From NCBI RefSeq assembly GCF_910592395.1, contig NC_088319.1, forward strand, positions 6,822,001 to 6,886,000: 64,000 bases of DNA, read 5' to 3'. Source of the DNA: Lineus longissimus. Taxonomy: Eukaryota > Nemertea > Pilidiophora > Heteronemertea > Lineidae. Of this stretch, positions 57,078 through 64,000 are shown piece by piece. The position numbers and the translations under genes were made by a program. Under the pieces are notes generated by a model. The model made no database searches and was not told the origin of the DNA. It was given only the letters and a program-made list of their open reading frames with translations. The first letter of the stretch is position 1, and every line of letters starts with the position of its first letter.

Positions 57078-58140
57078 GTATGAACTAATAAAATGACATT
57101 TCCACAGGAAATGGAAATTCTTGGCTTTAAATACACCCGATGTGTTCTGCTTCAGTTCGACGACACACTTTTCTTTTTCGATAAGTTCGAGCAGCACATT
57201 TCTCTCGATATCCGAAAAAGTCCTCGGTTTCTTGGCTTCAGTACGTCTTGAGTCGTCCATAATTTCAGCCGTAATGGGGCCTCTGGGGCACTTGGAGCAA
57301 CGGGGCGGGCTTTTATTTTAACCTTCAGAACCAAGCGCAATAAACCAACCGCAATGAATTACTTGTTACATCAGATCACGGCATTGTTCGCCAGCCCAGG
57401 AAACATTGAGGTCGACCTCGAGTGAGGATTTCCTTGCGAAAGGACGCCTCCAAGGCTACCTTTAACTGAAGGAACTCCTCCAATAAAGGACGAGTCGAGG
57501 AAGGTTCTAAAATTGATCTTGGATAAGGACGCCTTACAGGAGGCGGCCATGAATTAAGGCGTCCTCACAGAAGGCCTCCTTAACCCCAAAATAAAGGAGC
57601 GTTCTAAAATACCGGCGTAAGTCTTCTTAAAACACATGTGTTGTAGGCCCTTATGCCTCATAACTTCAACCATAATTCAGCATTAACAACAATAAAACAT
57701 TTACCCAATATCATGGGCCCAACCAGAGAGGAGACACATATCCAGTGAAAATGACCAGAGAATAAGCCAGAGAATTGCATGTTTCCTCAATGAGGACTAG
57801 AAAAGAAATGGCTGAGCACAAAAAGGGTCCACAAACACATGACTAGGCTTAATAGACAGTGGTGAAACCTATTAGACTCAAAGTAAAAAATGGAGGGAAA
57901 TTCAAAGCATATGGCTCTTACATCCCGCCCACCATAATTGGACACAATTATCAAATACAAAAGTCCAGAACACAAGATTGATGTGAGGAATTCGATAATC
58001 TGTTCCTAAACATCACTTAACAACACCTAATACAACGACTTCTAGTCCATTTCCAAAAGTGTACATAGTTTCGTCACAGGACGCTTTAATACATTTAATA
58101 CTTTGACAATCCTAACTCTACCCTTCTTGTCGGGAAAGGT

Positions 58141-59274
58141 CTAAAGGATAATGCCCATTGGCCAAGAATTTCTTTGAGCATTGCTATCCCCCACTACAAC
58201 AACATCGCCAATCTTTATATTTCTAACGTCCTTATTCCATTTCTGCCGCTCCTGCAAAAGGGGCAAGTATTCAGCAACCCATCTTCTCCAAAATAAGTTT
58301 GCCAAGTACTGCACTTGGCACCACCTACGCTTTGGATAATTATCCTCTCTGTCGAACAATCCCGGCAGTAAGTTGGGTTTGCGTTTCATTAATAGCAGAT
58401 GATTAGGTGTTAGAGCCTCTAGGTCATTGTGACAGTCTGAAACCTTTGTGATAGGACGGTCATTTAAAGTGAATTCCACTTCACACAACAAAGTGTGAAG
58501 ACTTTCATCAGTTAAGACTTGCTGTCCTGCCACACTGTAGAGGTTCTTTCTAATTGACCTGATCATGCGCTCCCAAATACCGCCGTGATTGCTGCCAGAG
58601 GGTGGATTAAACTGCCAGTCTACATTTCGTTGAAGCATAGCATCATTAATCTGGGCCAAATTCTACTTATTAATTGCTTCTCGCAAATTACGCTCTGCAC
58701 CCACCAAATTGGTTCCATTGTCAGATCGCATTTTTTCTACTTGACCGCGCCTAGCAATGAAGCGCCGGAGAGCCATAATGTAACTATCAGTGCTCAAGTC
58801 AGAACTTTCTTCAATATGAATAGCACGGGAAGTTAGGCACGTAAAAATAACACCATAGCGTTTCACATGTGAACGCTTTTGCAACACCAAAAATGGGCCA
58901 AAGTAGTCTACACCAACACTTGAAAAGGGTGGCTTATCTGGCACAACCCGATCAGACGGCAAATCAGCCATCTTCTGTTGTCCCAATGACTGCCTTTGGC
59001 GGCGACATGTGACACACTTTCTGATTACTTGTCTGATGCTGGCTGGTGCATGGCTTAACCAGTACTTCTCATGAAAGCGAGCAAGCATTTGATTTCTACC
59101 TCCATGCTGCACTTGAAGTTGAATGCTATTCAAAATAAGTTCTGCAACATGAGACTTGTATGGTAGAATAACAGGATGTTTAACCTCTGCTGGCATGGAT
59201 AACTCACTCAGACGACCCCCAACACGGATGAGATTGAGATTGGCTTCTGAAGAAAGCTTGGCCCAGACACCCAA
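58141..59274 (-). pseudogene. BEL/Pao integrase
   Basis: The first part (59274-58663) carries the zinc domain (HGGRNQMLARFHEKYW ... CVTCRRQ) and the start of the DDE core: VGVDYFGPF, FTCLTSRAIHIE and MRSDNGTNLVGAERNL. A TAG at 58663-58665 interrupts. The second part (58659-58141, same frame) has WQFNPPSGSNHGGIWERMIR with the catalytic Glu, then TLNDRPITKVSD, HLLLMKRKPNLLPG and the C-terminal domain (KIGDVVVVGDSN). It ends at a premature stop just after SWPMGIIL. All catalytic residues remain visible despite the stops. Confidence 0.92.
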
Positions 59275-59284
59275 TGCTCCTTAT

Positions 59285-60070
59285 TCACCAACTCCCAGAA
59301 GTCGCACCCCTAGAAGCTATGTCTGCAGGATTCAATTCTGAACTAATATGGTTCCATTGTGATTCAGTAGACCCTTCGTGTATAACTTGGAGGCGGTTAG
59401 CCACAAAGGTATGAAACCTTGAAGTTTCATTTCTGATGTAATGAATAACTGACATGCTATCAGTCCAGAAATGTGACTTCTCAATTGGAATTTCTAATTC
59501 CCTACGCAGCATCCGATCTACTCGTACTGCCACTGTGGCAGCGGTTAACTCCAACCTAACAATGGACACCTGTTTGAGGGGCGCCACACTTGACTTGGCA
59601 ATCAAAAGATTGCTATGAATCTTCTCATCAGGACTGATAACACGAGAATATGTCACTACACCATAGCCAGAAATACTGGCATCACTAAAATGACATAACT
59701 GTTACATGAAAAATCCTTTTGGTTTAATACATCTTGGTACTGAGAAATTGGACAACTGATGAAGACAGCCTACCCATTGATCCCACTTGTCATGCACATC
59801 CTCAGATATCGGATCATCCCAGCCAGTCTTGAGCCTACACAACTCTTGAAGCTAAATTTTACCCTGCAGAATGACTGGAGAAACCAATCCCAGGGGGTCA
59901 TAAGCAGAGCTTACAGTAGAAAGAATACGCCGACGAGTTGGGGGGCACTCACCTAATTGCCTGACAAAAGAGAAAACATCAGATTCTACATTCCATTGAA
60001 CCCCCAAAACTCTGTCAATGGGAAGGCTGTCTAGGTCAAGATCCAAACCTTTCAGTTGTTTAGCCCAGTG
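59285..60070 (-). pseudogene. BEL/Pao RT end, Peptidase_A17 region and RNase H
   Basis: Directly after the solo LTR the frame reads WAKQLKGLDLDLDSLPIDRV and LSTVSSAYDPLGLVSPVILQ, the post-RT block of BEL elements (Peptidase_A17 in Pfam). After shifts between 59850 and 59660 the RNase H-like part follows: SIVRLELTAATVAVRVDRML, SHFWTDSMSVIHYIRNETSR and SSELNPADIASRGATS, ending at 59285. The metal-binding Asp (WTDS) and Glu (RLEL) are visible. At least two frameshifts lie between the blocks. Confidence 0.88.
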
Positions 60071-60566
60071 TGACGTGTCCGGCCAGGACACTGAAGGACG
60101 GAGGAGGAATATGTGGTTCTTCGATACAAAGATTTTATTCGAAACTGAATCCAACTTATCTAGCAATATATTTTGGCAACCTAGTCTGGCCATGAAACCC
60201 AATTAGTGAAATAAATGTCTGTATCACCGAAAACCTACACCAATTAACAAGTGATTTAATGAGTGTCTAAATAGGATAAAATTGAAACTTACGAATCCAC
60301 ATATAGTTTGTTTTTCATGTTTTTTGATAAGATAAAATGTTTGCCCCGGACTTGGTCGCGATCTGTCCACTGTTACGCCTTAAGTTAAAATGTCTCTTGA
60401 ATGGGCTAATCCCGTGACGGTGCAAAATTACAAGTCATGCGCTCGGATCACGCGACCCTTTGTCCAATGCGTAATTCGCGCCTAAAGACCTAACTTTTAA
60501 CGCGGGCTTTTCAAATACTGTTTAAATAATATAGTCCATTTCTGTTTCGACTTTTACAGCGAAACA
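60071..60566. repeat. Solo LTR inserted in the BEL reverse transcriptase
   Basis: 496 bp with TG...CA ends (TGACGTGTCC ... GCGAAACA) and the 5-bp target duplication CAGTG at 60066-60070 and 60567-60571. Removing it and one CAGTG rejoins the host codons as EHWAKQL in frame. It holds no coding sequence. It is unlike the 180-bp gypsy LTRs here, so it comes from another element. Confidence 0.85.
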
Positions 60567-61196
60567 CAGTGCTCTCTTGGGATTGATGCCAACACCTCAA
60601 TGCGGTTACTCAACCATTGAGTCAAATTAAAGCCACCTTTGTGGCAGATTTCTCTTGTACTTGCACACAACTTAATTATCTCACCGATTTCATCCAAACT
60701 TTTGAGGAAATCATCGACATAAAAGTTCGCAATGAGTTTGCTGCTAATGAACCCAATTCAGTCTCATTGTCACTTGCAGCCTGCTTCAAAGCAAAGTTTG
60801 CACAAGAAGGACTGGATGCTGCACCAAAGATATGTACCAACATTTGGTACTGAACGATGGGCTTTGAGGTGTCGCCATCTTCCCACCAAAGAAAACGCAA
60901 AAAACTTGCATCCTCCTCAGGTACTCTCACTCTATAGAACATGGACTCAATGTCTGAAGTTACGGCAAATTCACCCTGTCTAAACCTCAGGAGTGTGCCA
61001 ATCAAGGAGTTGGTCAAGTTTGGGTCGGACAGGAGTTGATCATTGAGGGAAGTTCCCCCAAAACGAGCAGCACAATCAAATACAACTCAAAGTTTCTTTT
61101 TCTGCGGGTGATAAACACCGTGATGAGGCAAAAACCAAGTCCGGCCATTGTTTAGATCCAACTCCTCTTGTGACACATTCCTTGCATAATTATTGA
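60567..61196 (-). pseudogene. BEL/Pao reverse transcriptase, first part
   Basis: In shifting frames: a [18 protein letters not shown] segment near 61090-61030, then [20 protein letters not shown] (first catalytic Asp), [18 protein letters not shown], and after another shift the YVDD box near 60715-60725. The domain continues to codons for IPREH at about 60572, where a 496-bp solo LTR interrupts it. It resumes below 60066. Because of the shifts, no single frame covers the domain. Confidence 0.85.
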
Positions 61197-62558
61197 CTAA
61201 GATTTTCTCCATGAATGCCTTGTATTCTCTATGAAAATCAGGGTTTTTGTCAAGTTTTCTTTGAGGGACAATAATCTTTGTTTGGCCTGAGGTTCATTGT
61301 TTGGCAAGACAACATTTTCATTTCTGAAGGTAAGACCTATGTAATAAAGACCATCTTTAAAAACACAAGATTGTGTAACCTGACTCATGAACCTTTGGTC
61401 TTCCCTGGACCATTCTTGTTTATCATCGACTGCCCTTTCACTTAAGTCATGATTGAAGGAATCTATGACCTGTTGCTCGAGACTAACTTGCATTTCATCA
61501 GATTCCTCAACTCCTATACTACAATTGGTGCTAACAAATCTCACACCACACGATCCACTTTGGCCAGGGATATCTAATGGACCATTAATCACCCAACCCA
61601 AAGCTGTTTGAGCCGCAAAGGGGCCATTTTTCTGGCTTGGGATGATATCCCAGGGTTCCATAACCAAGGGAACATCACTACCTATCAACAAACCCACCTC
61701 GGTACTGTCAATGGTTTGGTATGGGACATATTTGAGATGTTCCCACTGCTCCAGATCATGTCTAGAAATCATATCATTTACAGACACAGGCATTTGATTT
61801 TGTGTGTACACTGCTGGCAAGTGGACTTGGAATGAATTATCCAGACTACAAATTTCTAAGCCTTTCAAAACACGACTATGTACACTACTATCATTTCCCA
61901 TTGTCTTCAGCTGAATGGTGGTTTTCCTACCCTCAATGTTTAACTTCGTCCTCAGATTCTCAGAGCAAAAGGTTGAGGTGCTGCCACTATCCAAAAATGC
62001 ATAGGTTTCAACGTATTTATCACTATTCTCCACTTTAACCCTCACAGGAAGAATAGGCATAGCAACACGACAACCAACGTTGGTAGGACGCTTAGTGGTT
62101 GCATTAGTAGAAACTGCTCTACCACTCGCACAAATAGGATTGGCTGTAGCAGCACCATCTTGCCTTTGCACTGGATCTGAGTGTAAAATAGTGGGATGAA
62201 ATCTCCCACAGAGACCACATAACAACTTCTGCCTACATGTGGCTCTGTTATGGGTACCCTTCATAACCTTCAAACAACCAAAACACAAATTGAGACCCTG
62301 TAAAAATTCATACCTTTCTTTTAATGACAAAGACTTGATAGAACGACAGTAGCTAAGAGCATGATTATCTCGTTTGCAATACAGGCAGGGAGACTTGAAC
62401 GCAAAAACCTGTTCATTTTGAGAACTTTGATTCGGACCTGAACCCTGTTGAGTTTGAGTAGAAGAACCAGTTGATGCAACATCAGACACGTTTGAAGTCA
62501 TGGGCTTCACATTTGTGGAGAAGCTGCCTTTAGAGCTAATGGTTTTACTAGAACCAGA
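61197..62558 (-). pseudogene. BEL/Pao zinc knuckles and aspartic protease
   Basis: Zinc-binding motifs CLYCKRDNHALSYC and CGLCGRFHPTILH lie in the first 120 codons. They are followed by the DUF1758-type retropepsin with YAFLDSGSTSTFCS, where DSG is the catalytic triplet, and by the conserved block GLLIGSDVPLVMEP and TALGWVINGPL. The frame is open for 437 codons from 62510 and breaks near 61197, just before the RT domain. The protease would process the polyprotein. Confidence 0.88.
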
Positions 62559-63411
62559 TTATTTGCCAAATTTGGCCTTGAAACTATGATCTTTCATTAC
62601 ATTTCTACCATAAATAGGGTCGGTAGCCTTCCTGGCTTCCCTACTTACAAACTCAACAAGCTTCTCAAAGGTAAGTTCCGACTTATTATCTTTGTGGGTC
62701 TGAACTATGGTTCGCCACCTATCATGCAGGGTGTCTGGCAAAACTTGGATGATCTTTTGCATATTGTTGGAAAATTCTAAAACCTTCTTCATATCAATGC
62801 TTTTCACAGCATACATACATTCTTTTAAGAAGATAGCATAATTATCCAGTTCTTGTGGCATGTTTGATGCCTTAGATTCAATCTTTTTCCAGCCCAAAGC
62901 CTTTGTTTTGTATGCATTAGCTACAATGTCAGGATCACCATATCGATAATTCAACTCTTTGAGAGCTGCATCAAACCCAGTAACCGAGTCAAGATGAGCA
63001 TAGCCCATTACCACCTTGTGAGCTTCATCTTCAGTAAATTGGATCAGATAATTCAATCTTTCATCGGCAGATTCTGTAAGTGCCAAGATTCTTGCCCTTA
63101 AACTGTCTCAGAAAGCTGGGAAATTCAATTGGATTTCCTTTAAATTTCTGGATCTCTACCAATTCCCTGGCAATCACAAGGGACTGATCAACACCTTGTT
63201 GTGAATGAGATGCATTCACAGTTTGTTCTGCAGAAAGATTGAATTTGTCTGAGGTTTCAACTAATTTCGGAAAATTTACAACATGCTTTGAGGAAAGCTG
63301 AAATGTCTTGTCAACTACAGGCTCTTTAAAAAGAGCGCCACCAATCAAAGCACTCTCAAACTCTTCCAACACACGTTCCCTAGCCTCGGACACAGCTATT
63401 TCTGTTTCCAA
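62559..63411 (-). pseudogene. BEL/Pao gag
   Basis: The N-terminal part (63411 down to about 63085) starts METEIAVSEARERVLEEFES and is a charged helix. The frame shifts near 63085 in the stretch FLRQF. The second part (63086-62559) has LTESADERLNYLIQFTEDEA and RYGDPDIVANAYKTKAL, typical of the DUF1759 gag domain of BEL elements, and stops at 62559. The same frame resumes directly after this stop with the zinc-knuckle region, so the TAA at 62559-62561 looks like a lesion rather than a natural end. Gag forms the particle that houses the RNA. Confidence 0.85.
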
Positions 63412-63451
63412 CTGCTGTTCTTCTTTTATTTTGATATTCAGCTTCTCCTTT

Positions 63452-63504
63452 TTAGCTCACCTCTTAGCAGAGGTGAGCTTATCCCATACCGTGGTGTCCG
63501 TCGT

Positions 63505-63569
<65 letters not shown>

Positions 63570-64000
63570 CGTCGTCCGTTAGCAGGGCACGTTTCGTAAC
63601 TGTTAGAGCTATTGAGTTGAAACGTGGTACACATGTACCCTTATGTAATGACACCTTGGAGACCAAGTTTCGGTCCGATTCGTTTCATGGTTTGGCCACC
63701 AGGGGGCCAAACGTTAAAAGTGAAAATATGCAATATCTCCCTTAATAGTAGTCGGGAAATTTTGAAAAAAATATGGTAGGTACTTCTAGCAAAGGTGCAT
63801 CATATATCCTCCGGGTTTTCGATTTGACCTCCTTTTCAAGGTCACAGAGGTCAAATGGTGTAAATTGGCCGTTAGGATGTAACGATGGCACGTTTCTAAA
63901 CTGCAATGGCTATTGATACCAAATTTGGTACACATTTACCCCTTAGTCAGGTGATCTTAGGGACCGAAGTTTGGTCCAATATGATTCACCACTTGACCAC
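63452..64000. repeat. Dispersed repeat with terminal hairpin, start of a copy
   Basis: It begins TTTTTAGCTCACCTCTTAGC, forming a perfect 10-bp hairpin (GCTCACCTCT/AGAGGTGAGC). A GTC microsatellite and then units like those at 29620-30290 follow (AGAGCTATTGAGTTGAAACG, GGCCACCAGGGGGCCAAACG, AAGGTCACAGAGGTCAAATG). It runs off the window end. Non-coding; the Arg-rich open frames are microsatellite artefacts. Confidence 0.8.
63497..63579. repeat. (GTC)n microsatellite
   Basis: About 27 GTC units with a few CCGTC interruptions, inside the dispersed repeat just after its terminal hairpin. Confidence 0.95.

Larger units (their letters stand above)
50787..57119 (+). mobile_element. DIRS tyrosine-recombinase retrotransposon, structurally complete
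   Basis: It has inverted terminal repeats of 159 bp (50806-50964 and 56919-57077), an internal complementary region (56768-56863), and gag, RT/RNase H and tyrosine recombinase in that order. The internal region equals the reverse complement of the left end (42 bp) joined directly to that of the right end (54 bp). The host has ATT at both junctions (50787-50789 and 57117-57119) where the uninterrupted Myb frame needs one, so there is at most a 3-bp overlap, as expected for recombinase-driven integration. A TAG in gag and a frameshift in the recombinase make it non-autonomous as read. Confidence 0.95.
49671..57260 (-). pseudogene. Harbinger Myb/SANT-like gene, split by a DIRS insertion
   Basis: Minus-strand coding parts: 57117-57260 (starts MDDSRRTEAKKPRTFSDIE), 50513-50786 (continues KALKKLWDNTKAKAKKDV) and a second exon at 49671-50053 (ends YPLYNVYHQM). 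The 50513 donor is CAAG|GTAGAT and the 50053 acceptor CCACAAG; the phases agree. The lengths 144, 274 and 383 nt sum to 801, exactly 266 codons plus stop, so the gene is open apart from the DIRS insertion. The N-terminal 90 residues form a Myb/SANT-like trihelix domain as in MSANTD proteins; the C-terminus is a coiled coil (QIEFHQEEHREKMKVLRMQQ). In Harbinger elements this partner carries the transposase to the nucleus and the ends. Confidence 0.85.
48638..57617 (+). mobile_element. PIF/Harbinger DNA transposon, complete ends, with nested DIRS
   Basis: The 23-bp terminal repeats 48638-48660 and 57595-57617 match at 22 positions (core GCCGGTATTTTAGAACGCTC). Both are flanked by TAA (48635-48637 and 57618-57620), the classic 3-bp target duplication. 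It has the two Harbinger genes: a DDE transposase on the plus strand and a Myb/SANT-like protein on the minus strand, convergent. The 6.33-kb DIRS element at 50787-57119 is inserted in the Myb gene; without it the transposon would be about 2.65 kb. Confidence 0.95.
48215..57922 (-). repeat. Putative BEL/Pao 3' LTR, split by the Harbinger transposon
   Basis: On the minus strand a purine-rich tract (GGTGGGCGGGA) just below the BEL integrase is followed by TGTAAGAGCC at 57922, a likely LTR start. The sequence continues to 57621, is cut by the Harbinger element (48638-57617, with TAA on each side), and resumes at 48634 with an AATAAA at about 48368-48373. The LTR end near 48215 is a guess. No second LTR is in the window for comparison, so this is inference. 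Confidence 0.4.
58081..63451 (-). mobile_element. BEL/Pao LTR retrotransposon, decayed, 5' end cut
   Basis: The minus-strand order is gag (DUF1759-like), zinc knuckles, aspartic protease (DUF1758-like), reverse transcriptase, RNase H with the BEL-specific Peptidase_A17 region, then integrase. That order and the domain types define BEL/Pao. At 63451 it meets an unrelated repeat, so the 5' LTR is not visible. A solo LTR sits in the RT at 60071-60566. Stops and frameshifts occur throughout. Confidence 0.92.

Noticed and set aside
63308-63745. Arg-rich open frames on both strands
   Set aside because: Produced by the GTC microsatellite and by the antisense strand of the BEL gag.

Overview
This looks like repeat-rich nuclear DNA from an animal, probably a marine invertebrate. 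The coding blocks are short exons with GT/AG splice sites, and the A+T-rich spacers are full of eukaryotic transposons (DIRS, Ty3/gypsy, BEL/Pao, PIF/Harbinger, piggyBac, foldback elements). The palindrome TAGGCCTA recurs, which I associate with echinoderm and related deuterostome genomes; that placement is only an inference. Nothing prokaryotic is present.

Layout. 1-2067: 3' part of a decayed DIRS-like tyrosine-recombinase retrotransposon. 3.7-7.1 kb: a small broken plus-strand gene of unknown function, split by a 1.7-kb element. 7.85-14.34 kb, minus strand, convergent with it: an eight-exon gene model joining part of a bromodomain, a basic segment and a large transposase-like protein that I cannot assign to a named family. 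One of its exons is tandemly duplicated, and the duplicate carries an 879-bp palindromic Harbinger-type insertion. 14.7-19.7 kb: small inverted-repeat elements, including a foldback element with a piggyBac derivative in one arm. 19.8-26.0 kb: an array of 93-bp repeats split by a 5.07-kb Ty3/gypsy element with identical-length LTRs and a GTGGT target duplication. 26-36.7 kb: mostly non-coding, with dispersed repeats, one recognisable host exon (NAA38/LSMD1-like, 32341-32440), a foldback element, and a TAA-flanked element with a nested MITE. 36.7-42.2 kb: a damaged gene for a PHD-finger transposase-like protein, followed by about 1.5 kb of tandem repeats of about 105-110 bp. 44-48 kb: no genes seen.

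48.2-63.5 kb is a nested stack. A minus-strand BEL/Pao element appears to have its 3' LTR split by a complete 9.0-kb Harbinger transposon (TAA duplication, 23-bp ends, DDE transposase plus Myb/SANT gene). That transposon is split in turn by a complete 6.3-kb DIRS element inserted in the Myb exon. A 496-bp solo LTR lies in the BEL reverse transcriptase. The last 550 bp begin another dispersed repeat with a terminal hairpin and a GTC microsatellite.

The only confident host gene is the NAA38-like exon. The other sizeable genes are transposon genes, mostly with frameshifts or stops. The best candidates for something undescribed are the bromodomain plus transposase-like gene (7854-14342), possibly with its convergent partner (3681-7141), and the PHD-finger transposase (36735-41510). 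All gene models come from reading splice sites and frames by eye; no database search was possible.
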